A stretch of DNA of 64,000 nucleotides, from NCBI GenBank assembly GCA_024509875.1, contig JAMPIV010016258.1, positions 372,001 to 436,000 on the forward strand, written 5' to 3'. The DNA comes from Oreohelix idahoensis (taxonomy: Eukaryota; Mollusca; Gastropoda; Stylommatophora; Oreohelicidae). The notes under the pieces are model-generated. The model did no database searches. It was not told the DNA's origin and was given only the letters and a program-made list of their open reading frames with translations. The number at the start of each line of letters is the position of its first letter. Position 1 is the stretch's first letter. Shown here piece by piece: positions 26,360 to 38,796 of this stretch. The translations under genes and the position numbers were made by a program.

Positions 26360-26592
26360 TGTCACATAATTTTTGGGTCGCTCTCTTGTCCACTACGACT
26401 GTATCCTGTGACAGTTGCTGTACTCACTTTATTACGTGCTTTTCAGTGGTCGGCACCCTTTTTCTTTCTCTGCTATGTAACAGATATTTAATATTGTCAA
26501 ATAATTTGACACTCCTTTTTGGTGATAAGTCATCACATTCGCTCTGCGCTTCACAGCTTTGCGGAGATTAATGCAGGTAAAACCCATAGGGA

Positions 26593-26636
26593 ACTCCGCC
26601 TAGGCCGGTCCCAAGCTCGGCTGAAAAAGGAGGAGT
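26593..26636 (+). ncRNA. Twister-like ribozyme motif at the 5' end of the RTE-1 LINE
   Basis: The core GGCCGGTCCCAAGC at 26603-26616, followed by TCGG, an A-rich segment and GGAGG, closely resembles the twister core as I remember it (GCCGGUCCCAAGCCCGGAUAAA ... GGAGG). ACTCC at 26593-26597 can pair with GGAGT at 26632-26636 as P1. The expected cleavage step would be U26601-A26602 in GCCUAG. Differences from the remembered core are a U for C in AAGCTCGG and CUGAAAAA in place of AUAAA, so activity of this copy is uncertain. Twisters are established self-cleaving RNAs in many eukaryotes; that this one processes LINE transcripts is inference. Confidence 0.6.
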
Positions 26637-26731
26637 GCGACCTGCATGGAGGCCGTAACGAGGCAGCCCCTCCACCATGCAAACGCACAAAAGGCCAATC
26701 ACCTGTTTGCTTTAAACTTTTGATTATGAGA

Positions 26732-27728
26732 ATTACAAGAGAGAAAACCAAACTGATTCTAAAGACGACGAACTGGAACGGACTACGAACTACGACTTAT
26801 GTAACTTGGAACACAAAAAGTATAAATGGGAAAGAAGAGGAGCTGGCGGAAGAGATGAGGAAAGCAAAACTAGAAATCCGGGCTTTAACGGAAACAAAGA
26901 AAAAAGGACAAGGAGTCATGGATCTCGATGGCAAGACGCTGCTCTACAGTGGTGTACCCACATCTGAAAGAGCTAAAGGGAGCGTGTGTTGCATTGTGGC
27001 CAAAAACCAAAAAGATAGTATCAAGGGATGGAACTTTGTCTCGGAGCGCATTATGGTTGTTGTAAAACTAAAAGAAGGAGAAACCATAGTCAACCTGGTC
27101 ATAGTGTATGGGCCAAATGAGGATGAGAGCAGAGGTCAAGGAGAAATTCTTTGAGCTGATTCAAAGGACAGTGGATGACTGCCTAGATGAAATTATCATG
27201 CTCGGAGATTTCAATGCCAGAGTTGTAAATGACAATGCTAGATGGGGTGGAGTTATCGGAAGATATGGAGAAGATACTCTCAATGACAATGGAAAGCTAC
27301 TCCTTAGATTCTGCAGTGAGCAGAATCTGATCATTACAAACACAAAGTTCCCCCATAAGCGAATACACGCATACACTAGATGTGAATGAACAAAGAATGA
27401 TAAGTCAGTGATCGACTATGCCATTGTTAGGAGGAGCTCATTCAAATATGTCCGGGATGCTAGAGTCTGGAGGGGGCCAGAGATTGGAAGTGATCACTAC
27501 CTGCTTACAATCAAAAGAACAACTGAAAGAGTTGCTCAGCCTAGGAACTGCCCAACATCACGCAAGAAACTAAGTAAACGATCGGGAGAAATGAGCATTA
27601 AGACCTACAACCTGAGAGAGCCAGAAATTAAGACCAGATATCAGGGGCTTATTGCTGCAGCGGTGAGCAACACAGAAGAACTACCTGATGACTTGGAAAC
27701 CCTCTGGATAAATTCAAGGACATCATAA
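26732..27728 (+). pseudogene. RTE-1 apurinic-type endonuclease domain (broken)
   Basis: The N-terminal part of the LINE polyprotein would nick the genomic target. Visible motifs in order are VTWNTKSI (Asn), ALTETKK (catalytic Glu), VIVYGPNED, MLGDFNARV (Asp-Asn) and GSDHYLLT (SDH). This exonuclease-endonuclease-phosphatase fold is the one from which craniofacial development protein 2 of ruminants arose, consistent with the RTE/BovB group. The frame shifts near 27110-27150, a stop lies at 27387-27389, and the frame changes again after 27728 before the RT part. The start is placed near ATGAGAATTACAAG; the upstream open frame is 5' UTR. Confidence 0.8.
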
Positions 27729-27832
27729 AGACAGCTGCTGCAGAAACATGTGGTGAAGTCCGACTTGGGAACCAGAGAAAGAGGACACCTTGGTGGACAG
27801 AGGAAGTCAAAGAGAAAATAAGAGATAAGAAA

Positions 27833-29477
27833 ATGGCATGGAAACAATACTTAGGAGCTAAAAACACAGCAGGACAAATAGAGAAACATAGAGATTATGT
27901 GACACTCAGAACAGAAGCAAAGAACAAGGTGCTAGCAGCAAAACAGAAGTCCTGGGAAGAAGTTGGAGAAAAGCTAGAAAAAGATGCGCAAGAAAACCAG
28001 AAATTGTTCTATAAGACCCTAAAGAACATGAAGAAGGAAACACAATGCCCTCTCAAATTTATAAAGGACAAGCAAGGCAAATTGCTTACTGCCCCGAAGG
28101 AAGTAATGGAAAGATGGAAAGAATATTTCTCAGAACTTCTAGATGGTGAGCATGGTGAAGCATCAGAAATGATAACCACTAGCACAGAAGAGAAAACCAA
28201 TGATGTTGAAGATGACATAAAGATGGAAGAACTGAAGGCAGCACTGGAGAAAATCAAGATGGGCAAAGCAGCAGGGCATGATGGTATAACACCAGAAATG
28301 GTTAAGTACATGGGAGCATCAGGCGACCTAATATTCTTAAGGGTCCTACAGGCAGCGTGGTGCAACAAGACCATACCAAAGGATTGGGAGATAGTCATCA
28401 TAACTCCAACACTTTAGGACTGTTTGGCAAGGAAGAACATTTCTGCACCTCTGATTCATGCTGTACACAGCTTCTACAAGTCTTGCAGAAATTATGTGAG
28501 GACAGCAAACCATAAGTCAGAAGAGTTCGGGACCATCACTGGTGTAAGTCAAGATGATATCCTGTCGCCTTATCTTTTCATACTCCTCATGGACGATGTC
28601 ATCAAGGCATATAAGGAGAGAACAAGAAAGTATTCGGTGGGGTACTGGAAGATGAGACAGGTCTGTATTTCAGAGCTGGCATTTGCTGATGATATTGCTC
28701 TGATTGCTAAATCAGAGACACATCTCCAATCCAACCTGCAAGTCTGGAAGGAAGAGCTGGAGAAGAGAGGGATGGTCATAAGCAGCTCTAAAACAAAATC
28801 CATGGTGATATCACGAGAAGAAAGAAAACATCAGATTAAGCTGGGAGAACAGGTCCTGGAGCAGGTCGACCACTTTAAATACCTCGGAGCTATTATAGAC
28901 CGAAAGAGAGGCATCAAAGAAGAGTTGGCCACTCGAAAAGCAGCAGCTGGGAGACTTTTTCAGGCCATAAACCGAGGATTCCTCAGCAAGAGAGAGGTTG
29001 TAAGAAAACGAAGATGGCTGTATACCGCTCCACCCATGTCCCAGTCTTGACATATGGATGCGACTCATGGGCAATGACTACAACCCACAAAAGCCAGATC
29101 CAAACCTCAGAAATGAGGTATCTGAGGAAGGTGGTTGAAGTAACAAGAAGAGACATGGTGCGCAATCAGACGATACGTCAAAGTCTTAAATCCCACCCCC
29201 TGCAGACCCAAGTAGAACAGTCCCAACTAAGATGGTTTGGCCATGTCTTTAGAATGAGAGAAGATCGGCTACCACGACAAGCATGGGAAACAAAGAGCCA
29301 GGGATCCAGACTCCCCAGGACGACCCAAGAGTCCGCTGTGAGGACAACATTAGACAATCTTTGAAGGACCGAGGACTAAAATGGAACCAGGCCAAGAGGA
29401 AGACAGCCGATAGGATAGTCTGGCGCTCTCTCTTCCAAACCTCTACACCTTACGGTAGAAGAGAAACGACTAAGTAA
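27833..29477 (+). pseudogene. RTE-1 reverse transcriptase and C-terminal tail (broken)
   Basis: The segment to 28417 carries YFSELLDGEH and GKAAGHDGITPEMVKYMG, the N-terminal RT motifs, and ends at PKDWEIVIITP with a stop at 28415-28417. The next open segment starts at LARKNISAPLIHAV, so roughly 90-100 residues of the RT core appear deleted. It continues with GVSQDDILSPYLF, the active-site AFADDIAL and YLGAII. After further frameshifts come VLTYGCDSWAM, RWFGHVFRMRED and WEDNIRQSLKDRGLKWNQ plus ADRIVWRSLF, the usual RTE tail. The protein would copy the LINE RNA at the nicked target, but this copy cannot. Confidence 0.85.
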
Positions 29478-31703
29478 GTAAAACCCATTTGGGCCTGGTC
29501 AGTTTTCGCATTAGTTTTGTTTGCTCAAATCGTACCAGGCAATAAAATTACTCTCCCGGAGACGGATTTTGTGTGCACAAGAGACGGATAAAGAGATTAC
29601 ATGTCTGTGCGACACATTTTGGACAGAAATGAATGACATAATCGTTTCCTGTCCGACTTTCACGAACTGATTACTTTACATAAAAGTAAGATGTTGTATT
29701 TGTAGGTATTGCAGAGAAGGCAGTCAGATGTTTTATTGCCATATATGGGAGAGGTGACCTTTTGCATCACGCACAGAATTTCAGGCGGAAATAATTTTGA
29801 ATTACCCCATCAAAACACGCAGCTTTTGAAACGATTGGCAGGGGTTCGAAATAGAGGAACCACCAAATTCCTGATTGGACGCCGCCTGTAATCGTAACAA
29901 ACAACTGAGGGGGAGGCAAAGGGCCATATAATCTGACATTTTTTGCAAGTCTAGTTCACTGTGAGAATCGCCTCCCAAGACGACAACCAGACCTTGCCAG
30001 AAGTTAGAATCAGAATTCCATTTATCATACCGGACTTTGTTGGAGCATTTTGAAGGACTTAAACAGCCCAGGAAAACTCTATCATTTTAATAAGAAAAAC
30101 CGGGATCTGAGGAAACTAGAAACACGGAGTCATAGTGGAAATTTATTGTCAAAGTAACGACCCCCAAGAACACGTGAAAAAAAGGCATCGGCTAGTGCCT
30201 TTATTTCTCTGCGCAAACAGTCTGTGAGCCAAGATTGGCGTAAGTTGTACATTTTACATTCTATATTTTTTTTCATTACTAACATGTGAACTAATATGTA
30301 TATATTGCCATGTGAATATTAATATGGGAAAATTGCAAGGGGATGTCCACCACTGCAAGGGCGTGTGACCGCTTTATCGCTAGTTTCTTAAAGAGAACTA
30401 AAAGCATAAGTAGTCCCAAGTTCCATATAGAGCAGGGAGGGAAAGCTGACAGAAATTATGTACATTCTAATTATAATATATACATTTACAAACCAGTGTA
30501 AATGTCTATGTAAACCTATTCACTTGAAATTAATGAAAGTTTTCAAGTTTTTCAACCAGTGTAGATTTAAGTGAAAAAATATTCTATCTCTATCGTAAAC
30601 ATTTTTCAACCAGTGTAGATGTAACTGAAAACATATTCAATCTCTATTGTGAACATTTTTCAACCAGTGAAGATGTAAATGTAAACATATTCTATCTATA
30701 CTATTAACCTTTTCATTTGAATGTAAAGTAAATATAAAGTTATTCAATTTAAATGTAAAGAAAGTTTTCTCTCGACGGATTAAGCTTAAATCTCATCGAG
30801 GGTAAATTCTGAGGTAGATGGGATGGGGGAATAGGAAGAAGGGGACACATAAATATGTGTTGAGAAACTCAATACTCAGAGGGTATTTGTTTATATTCTT
30901 TTACCATACTAGTTAGTGGTACCAGTTGAGGGTACTATCTCTGGAACAATAAGGAAACAATTGGCCTGTAGTCGAAGCTAGATACCATCATCAGAAGGGG
31001 CTTAAAGACGAGGGACTAACTTCGTAGAAACTCCTTGGCACTTCTAGGAACGTGCTGCACCCTAAAACCTTGACCAGTGACGACCGTGATCAGCGATCCA
31101 GTATACCAAGAATCAAACCATCAGAAGGAGCAGAACCGTCACTGACAGCTAAGTAACACATGAAAGCTGCCAAGTGACCTCCTTTACAAACTTCCATTAC
31201 ATCACAGTAGTGATGATAACTTTCTAATAAGTAATTATTCACTTATTTAAACCTCGTTAAAACCTAAATGATTATTAAATCTGTTATTTGTAAATATATA
31301 AATTTAACGTGAATTTAATCATTTTGAATGTACTGCACGTTAGTCTCAGTCAATGTACTAAATACACTTTAAACAGAGCTATACTAATAAGAGGAATCTC
31401 GCTGGATTTACACCAGCTGGTGGCTTGAACGAGCTGAAACTAATGATTGCATAAATCTTCATAAAAGGCGGTGGATCAGATATACGTGAACGATTGCCCT
31501 GCACAACGCAGCATTGTTCTTGACTTCTGAAATATCTTATGGAAACTCCCTTGAGATAGAAGCATCATTATCCTTCTATCTACAACTCTGCCAAGAGTAA
31601 TCTTGTGCGAAGGTAGACACCTTTGAAGACCCATATTAGATACTCTTGAGTTTTGGCCACTGTTGGACCACTACTGCAAAGCAGGGGAGGCAATTCCGTG
31701 ACA

Positions 31704-31860
31704 AATACCCAGAGCAAGAGAAGTAGAAAAAGACCAAAGAACGCAGGGAAAAGAGAACTGGAGACAGATATGAAAAGACCTTGAGCTGATGGCACGGGAC
31801 AGGAAGACTTGGCATAAGTTTGTTGACAGCCTATGCTCCGTTGGGAGTTGAAAGGTGAAA
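31704..31860 (+). pseudogene. RTE-2 LINE relic, right part
   Basis: Continues the relic at 25860-26359 with a translation resembling WNTQSKRSRKRPKNAGKREL, then the terminal AWHKF-like stretch and a hairpin-like ATGCTCCGTTGGGAGT end. It ends in GAAAGTTGAAAGTTGAAAGG-type short repeats, acting as the LINE's microsatellite tail. Confidence 0.65.
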
Positions 31861-32330
31861 GTTGAAAGTTGAAAGGTAAGAAGAAGTTCAGAAGGGAATT
31901 TGAGACAAACATGAAAAGGGTAAAGTAACATGTGAAGACACTGACCAGAGAGCACAGGCAAGGAAGACGTAGCGTGAACTGGTTAAAGAACTAAAGTACT
32001 ATACTCCACAGGGAACTGTAGTTGTAATAAAAGATACGTTTTATTAAATAAAGAAAAAAATAAGTTTAAGTGTTTGTACCAAGGAAGACTACCATTGGTC
32101 AAAATGAGCTTAAAATGGCAGAAAATGATTCAAAAGATACACATGTTTGTTAATGAAAGAACATCAGACGTGATTAAGATATAAAAAAAAAGGTTGCCGT
32201 AGTGGAGTGAAGTGTCGGATACTTCATATATACTAAGCTTAATGAGATGGGGTGACCAATTCCTGTCCTTGCTTTCTTTGCCTTTCCTAATTCAGAAATA
32301 GGATCATAGCTCCTGTTCTCTTCTCCGTGT
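31861..32330. other. Unassigned sequence
   Basis: No gene, RNA or repeat family recognised. Confidence 0.4.
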
Positions 32331-32540
<210 letters not shown>

Positions 32541-32884
32541 CTGAACCTGTAAATTCAAGAACAAGGACTTTCAAGAAATGCTATCAACAGGTTTCTTCAA
32601 TGTGGGTCATGTCCATCCCCTTCGTCTTTCTCTCATCTCTTGTTTCACTGGCATTTGTCTGGTTCTTATCATCGGTTCCACATTGGTGATCTTGTCAAAC
32701 TATTTCTCTCCTTCTTGTCACAACCTGACCGTGCCATTCATTTTATCGTGTTGTTCCTGTCTTTTTCTCTCATATTGTGCCTTTAATTAATTATTTCTTT
32801 ACCCGTATTTTCTCTAATATTGAAACGCATAACTCATGTTTCGCGTACCGCTTTGTGTAGTACACTTTCAGACACCAGCACTGA

Positions 32885-35215
32885 CTCCATTGAGTTAAGA
32901 CGACACCTTCAGACTAGCCAGTACCAAATAAATATAGAATTTCAATAAAGGAGATTGGACCAAGTATTGAGGATCTACTGAAATTAATCAACACGAAAAC
33001 TCGACTTTATAATACTGGAAACCACAAAGTACTCGGAATCTATAAACAAGATAATAGTGGGATTATAATTAAGGTTATACTCGACTACCTGTAAGACGGC
33101 CTTAAAACCTGTGGCCCTAAATTATTCGTAAGTCTGTCTTCCTGTGCAAGGTATGTTAAATTAGCCCGATACAGGGTGAGTTGTAACATATACAATAGTA
33201 TCATTTTACATTTGACATGTTTAACCCGCTGGTGGTTGTACAAATTCATACGTGGCTGGAAATCCCAGCATGTGAAAATGATAGTCATGACCCCCCACAG
33301 CAAGCGCTGATGACTGCTTCATGCCGGTTCTCTCACAGGGAACCAAAAGCAGAGGTAGCCCCAGGCTCCAAGTAGAGCAGGGAGTGGATGATGATGACGT
33401 CATGGTGTACATATTTATTAACCTTTTAATAAGTTTATATGTATATTTAAACATGAGTAAACCAAGCAAAAGTCGTTTCCACTGTCCACCCACATTTTTC
33501 ATCAAATTGACTGAGAGAACGATGATTTTCCATCCAATCCACTGGGTTTATGATTTATGCTCAGTGAGGTAAAATTACTGAGAAAATGGGGGCGGTGAAA
33601 GTACAGCGGGAAGGCGCTAGATGCCAGCCTTTGACGGGTTGTGAAGATCCTTGCCTTGATTTTATGAGCAGTTACCCCTGCAACAATGCCTGAGATGTGC
33701 CCTCACCACAGAAGTCTACAACTGACGGAGCAGTCAGCAAACCAGTCCAACATCTGGGGAGTTCAGTGATTTTTAACCCGGCCATTACAAAAGACACTTT
33801 TCTCAAAAATTCAGAAACCCAACCGCACTTTAATTTTCTGTGAGGAAAAATCCTTATTTCAATTTCTAAATTCATTTATTTATTTACTTGGGTTAAACAA
33901 TAATTGATTATTACATTTGTTATATGTATTTACAAATTAAAAGTTGATTTAATTATTACATAGAGAAGTGCACACGTATGAATCAGTTATCTCAAATATA
34001 AATACAACAGAGCTACTTAAGTAATATTTTACTGAATAATGCAGCTGGTGGTTCAGAACCGAGCTAATATATCTTTATCTTCGTTGAAGGGGCGGGCAGA
34101 TGCAAAGTTCACGACAGTCTTGATAAATTCAGCTTTGTGCTTACGCACCAGTTTTTATATAGTTATAATTTGGGCGTTCGATGTGCATGATTCTTGGCGA
34201 ATGTGAAGTAGCCATCAGTTGTATTCGTATCTATTGATCTTCATGGCGAAGTCAATAGTGGAAGTATAAAGTAAGTGTCGCCCCATTTCTTATGGCATGT
34301 TTATTTATGTACATTAAAGTATCAGGCCGCTCCTATTAATGGTCTAGCGGGAATTCATCGTAGATGACATTCCTAGAATTGGACACACGGAGTCGATAGC
34401 CTTTGAATCTTTTCGTAGAGGGAGAATACCTACAAGAAATCAAGTTAATGAATTTATATGCTTCACATGTTTAATATGCTGTTACTACAATGCCAGAAGC
34501 GTGGCATAGAATGGGAGAGGTTAGTCAACTGGAATCTCTAACCTGTTCGTATTATCATGTATGACTTTGTTTGAAAACTATATACTATATATAACGGGAT
34601 GTATGGAGAAAGTCTGGGATTATGAAGTATGATATGGAAGAATTTTATCCTGGAGTATGAATACGTTACCATGATGTACGTCCTTGAAGGAAGGTCAATG
34701 GACTTGAATGAGCGGAATAGTATATGGTAACAGTTTTGTGATCCTCAGTCACTTGAGTCAGAGGACTTTATTAGTAGAGAATCTTCAGGAACTTTAAAAG
34801 TAATTATCAACATGTTGACGTATGGTTTCTGCGCCTGTGACGATGTTAGTCTTGTCCACTCCGTATGTGCTGTGTTGAATAAAATCTATGTACAGTCACC
34901 ACCGACTTCTGTACTGCCAGTACTTGCCCAGTTCACCCAGTTCAATACTACTAGTTGAAGTTCGTTTGAAGAATATTATTGACATTCGTTCATTTTAACC
35001 ATTCGCGTTTTAAGCTACCACTTCACCAGTATAAACTGAACTCAACGATAAAACGGAGTCTACACTCCCTAAAAATATAAGCACCATCCTTCTATTTACA
35101 ATTCTGCGAAGAGTAATCTTGAGCGAAGGTAGATAACTTTAAAATCCCTCATTGTATATTCTAAATTTTGTCATTGTTGGACCATCAATGTAGAGCAGTG
35201 AAACTTCTATGCAAG
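32885..35215 (+). mobile_element. LTR-like family Y, copy 2, with an internal 0.9-kb insertion
   Basis: Shares with 22940-24403 the blocks GACCAAGTATTGAGGA, GTAGCCCCAGGCTCC (diverged), GAGCAGGGAGTGGATG and GTGTACATATTTATTA, and ends with the X/Y terminal block CTGCGAAGAGTAATCTTGAG through GTTGGACCA. About 900 bp between roughly 34145 and 35060 has no counterpart in X or Y copies. The final GTGACA end is lost. Confidence 0.5.
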
Positions 35216-36064
35216 CACCCGTTAATTTTATTTTTAGTTCTTCATTACATCTCTGCCCACGAGATCCGTAGCTACCTTGGCTTCCTCCTCCGCCGTTCTT
35301 CCCTGGATTCTTGTTCGCCTCCCTTCCCTGTCCGTGTGGACTTCAGTAAATGGCTTGTATGGTTATATTACTTTGTGGTTTACCGAAGGTGTTTTATCAG
35401 TTTCCTATTTTTCTCATTTATCACCAACTGTATTGATTTTTGCTTGATTCTGCTTTACATGTCTGTGTTTGTTATTACTTCTGACCATACCATTTGATAC
35501 GGAAGTAGCGACGGAAGCATCAGTTGGTGAATGTCCGAAGTTTTTACCTGATATTCACGGCTATATGCCACATTGCTCAGCGACAAGGTGGGAATTACTT
35601 TTGTGAAGAATATATTAATTTACCATTTTTCTGGAAAAGACGTACAGACCATTCTTGTTTGAGAGGGTTAAAGACACAGTTAGATCGCATCTTACCCGGT
35701 CTTACCTTACACGGATTCACCCTTTACGAGGTTGGTTGGCAAGGGGGCAAAATTATAAAAAAAGCTTTGATTGTAAATTATTTACAGGAATTTATATTAT
35801 AAATACGTTATAAGATTATGTTTTTATATATTTAAGAAAATAAAATGTAAAATGAAAACAAACAATAAATAGAATATACAGAAATAATAATAATATTAAT
35901 AATAATAATAATACAAAGGAAGAAGAAAAACACACCATATACTTGGTAACTACGCAAAATTCACTTTTATGTATCCATAAAACGTTAGTACAGGCAAGAT
36001 AAAAGCTTAGTATTTTATTAATGTTTTCAAAAACGTTAACTTCAATAAACTAAAATAACTACCA
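35216..36064. other. Unassigned AT-rich sequence
   Basis: ORFs of about 90-109 codons occur but show no recognisable product. A short AAT-type microsatellite lies near 35885-35912. Confidence 0.35.
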
Positions 36065-36080
36065 GTATATACCTAGTTAT

Positions 36081-36264
36081 ATAATTTTATTATATAATTC
36101 CTCCAGGGCGACCCAAAGTCAGCTGGGAGGACAACATTAGACAATCTTTGAAGGACCGAGGACTAGAATGGAACCAGGCCAGGAGGAAGACAGCCGATAG
36201 GATAGTCTGGCGCTCTCTCTTCCAAAGCTCTACACCTCACGGTAGAAGGGGAACGACTAAGTAA
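36081..36264 (+). pseudogene. RTE-1 LINE, strongly 5'-truncated copy
   Basis: From about 36101 it matches 29318-29477 (CCAAAGTCAGCTGGGAGGAC, ACAATCTTTGAAGGACCGAG, ATAGGATAGTCTGGCGCTCT) and ends GACTAAGTAA. GTATATACCTAGTTAT at 36065-36080 recurs with one change at 36265-36280, a 16-bp target duplication. About 20 AT-rich bases at the 5' junction are not LINE sequence and look like filler. Confidence 0.8.
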
Positions 36265-36280
36265 GTATATACCTAATTAT

Positions 36281-37015
36281 GCTAAAGTAATACTAACAGG
36301 CTTGTGTCTTTCATTTTAGGATTGTAGCAAATGCTTCCCTTTGCAGTAATTTGTGCGTTTTAAACAACTGAATATGGCTTATTTTGTTATTTATTTATTA
36401 AAGTTTGCTCTTTTTTTAACGTTAATTTCTACTTACAATACATTTAAAGTTAAAGGCGTTATGGCCACTGACTGCTTTGACAGTCGGTGGCTAAGAATCA
36501 AAGAAGAAGAAGACAATATATTTAGTGAAATAAAAATGTCGAATAACTTTTATTCGAAAAAATAAGCAGTTCAGAAATTAGGGTGGTGGGTGCTTGCTAA
36601 GGCTACCATCCTATTTTGATTAAACGTGTTTTTTTTTAATTTGCGCAGTGTCCTCACAACCAAACCACCGTGTAAGATGCGATAGGACTGTGTTCTTATA
36701 TTTTTTATCTTGATAAAGACATCCTTGTTTATTCCCCCTTGTTTTTGATGTTACATCACAAGCTATGTACTTCTTCAATATTTTGACAATTAATCTTTAT
36801 GTCTATGCTTATTATTCATTCTAATTTTCTTTCCTTGTCTTTTTTACATTGCTATATAGCTCTGTTTTTTTTAAACGGTTAGTTTGTTTGTCTGTTTCTG
36901 CATGTCTTGATGTTAGTGTGATAGAAGACGTGGGTGATGTGCCAATATCTTCTAGTTGTTTGCCATGCGTCCGCTGTATTCTTGTTTTCTTTCCTTCTGT
37001 CATTTGTCTCATCAT
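36281..37015. other. Unassigned AT-rich sequence
   Basis: No gene or repeat family recognised. A 70-codon ORF at 36353-36565 begins with a hydrophobic stretch but has no supporting context. Confidence 0.35.
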
Positions 37016-37018
37016 TAT

Positions 37019-37133
37019 ATCCATGACCATGAGGAAGATAACAGACAACATCCATGACCATGAGGAAGATAACAGACAACATCCATGACCATGAGGAAGA
37101 TAACAGACAACATCCATGACCATGAGGAAGATC
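37019..37133. repeat. 31-bp tandem repeat, nearly four units
   Basis: ATCCATGACCATGAGGAAGA plus TAACAGACAAC repeated, the last unit incomplete. The antisense reading in the overlapping ORFs is a by-product. Confidence 0.95.
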
Positions 37134-38796
37134 GTTGATGAGAGTAAACATACAAAGGATTCTGGTCGTTTATTTCTGTGGATAATTTTACAAGCGGTTT
37201 TGTGGTAGAATTCCATTTGGTTATAGTTTCTGAAGAATTCCATAGTTTGTCAGTAGTTTCCGTACAGCCGTGCATCTGTACCATTGTAGTGGATTTTGAT
37301 GATATTGTATGATGGTGATATTACTAAGTGTGATGTATGAGGTCAGCTGTGAAGGCTCCTGAAATAAATGTAGCTGTGAATGTACAGAAGACCCTTCTTG
37401 CTACCACTATACGACCTCACACATTTCTTTTTTTCTAATGAATGTGGTTACGTTAAAATCTAGGGTACTGAATGTAATGTGTTGTATTGACATATACAAA
37501 CACACACACAGATATTAAATAATATATTATCAATAAAATTTAGAACACAATGAACTAAATTCAGCTGGTGAAATTTTAGATAGTAAATCTTTTTTTAAAT
37601 TTATTTGTTCTGAACCAAGGTTTTATTTTGGCCAGAACATATGAAAGATTTTGAAATTTATGAGTGAATGGCATGAATAAATGGCATGATAAATAAAAGG
37701 TGTGTACGTATACAATTTTCACGATTAGTTAATATTTCTACAGTTCATAATTTTATTTTCCCTGGGAGAACGATGAATAGATGTGCTGTTGGGGTGGCTT
37801 CATCCCTCCCTGTCTATGCCTACCAAACATTGTCCATTAATGATGGAAGGAAATGGGATGTTTTAGTAGTAATTCACTTTGGGTGCTATGTCTATGAAGT
37901 TGGTGTAAATCCAGCAGACCAGCCTGCTTACGTAACTTTGAAAGAGTAGTTCTGGTGCTGGAATCTGGTGGCCCCACCTCTCCGTGCTTGGGGGCAATAC
38001 AAGGCTGTTCTGCCGAGATGCGACACTGCACGGGTCCTCACTGTCAATTATTTACCCAGCATTTGACACCACCTTTTGGTGTCAACATAAAAAACTCACA
38101 GCTCTGAAATAAAGTATTGGTTTAGGTTCAGAACCTTACCTAAGGAGCCACTTCTACACGTAACAATTTACAATAACACCACTTAGACAGGGTCAGATCT
38201 CTCTGACCATACAACACATCTTACCAAGTTGGTTTCACATAGGATAAGTTCTCCCAGACTACATATTCCGAAATATGTTTATTAGCTTCCTGCCATAGAA
38301 TAGGATAGGTGATATGTTCCACTGATCTCAACACTTGATCTGTCCTTCCTAATCCTTGCTGGAGTTTATATATATTGTTTGTCCCTAGACCCTGAACTAG
38401 GGCGGGGGGTCTAGAGCAAATCCTTACTTGTTGTAAGGCTAGATTTCGATATGGCAGTATCAAATCACTTGAAACATGAAACAATATTTAAAATATACAA
38501 AGAAATAATTTCAATCTTACCAGATTATGAATAAAGAACACAGAAATGCTAGCAAAACTCAGCTGAGCTGCTGGCTATAGTATGGCGTCCCTGAACTTAT
38601 TTCAATTTACTTCATTGGAAATCACCACACTTAAAATTTACTGTGTCTATCACTGGACAACTATTGAGGAATGGCAAAAAAGCGCGTCTGAGCGCTGATA
38701 ATATGATTGTCTGTGGCCAATCAATGCCTTGTGTTTTTTCAAATTCAAATTTCCTACACTAAAGTCATTTCAGTCATGCTTCAGTCAAGTATGGAT
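37134..38796. other. Unassigned sequence
   Basis: No recognisable gene or repeat. ORFs at 37686-37949 (+) and 38221-38484 (-) are open for 87 codons each but lack recognisable domains. Confidence 0.35.

Larger units (their letters stand above)
26588..29477 (+). mobile_element. RTE-1 LINE, 5'-complete but internally deleted
   Basis: GTAAAACCCAT at 26577-26587 and 29478-29488 is a perfect 11-bp target duplication, so both ends are defined. The element opens with a twister-like ribozyme motif, encodes endonuclease then reverse transcriptase, and ends in TAAGTAAG. The family's 3' end recurs at 18427-18694, 36081-36264 and 47736-47774. It sits inside the X element at 26360-31703. The coding region carries frameshifts, stops and a deletion, so the copy cannot make an intact protein. 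Confidence 0.85.
26360..31703 (+). mobile_element. Solo-LTR-like element X, copy 3, interrupted by an RTE-1 LINE
   Basis: Starts TGTCACATAATTTTTGGG at 26360 and ends GGCAATTCCGTGACA at 31703. AATAT at 26355-26359 and AATAC at 31704-31708 are a 5-bp target duplication with one change. Removing the RTE-1 insertion and its duplication leaves about 2443 bp, matching the other X copies. Its right part shares CCAAGTTCCATA, GAGCAGGGAGG and CTCTTGAGTTTTGGCCACTG with copy 1. No coding sequence of its own is visible. Confidence 0.7.

Noticed and set aside
26519..26731. N-terminal extension of the RTE-1 endonuclease ORF
   Set aside because: The open frame upstream of about 26728 crosses the target duplication and the ribozyme motif, so it is 5' UTR and flank and not coding.
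36821..37284. ORFs with repeated FLMVMDVVCYLPHGHG segments
   Set aside because: They read through the 31-bp tandem repeat in several frames at once, which is not expected of a real gene.
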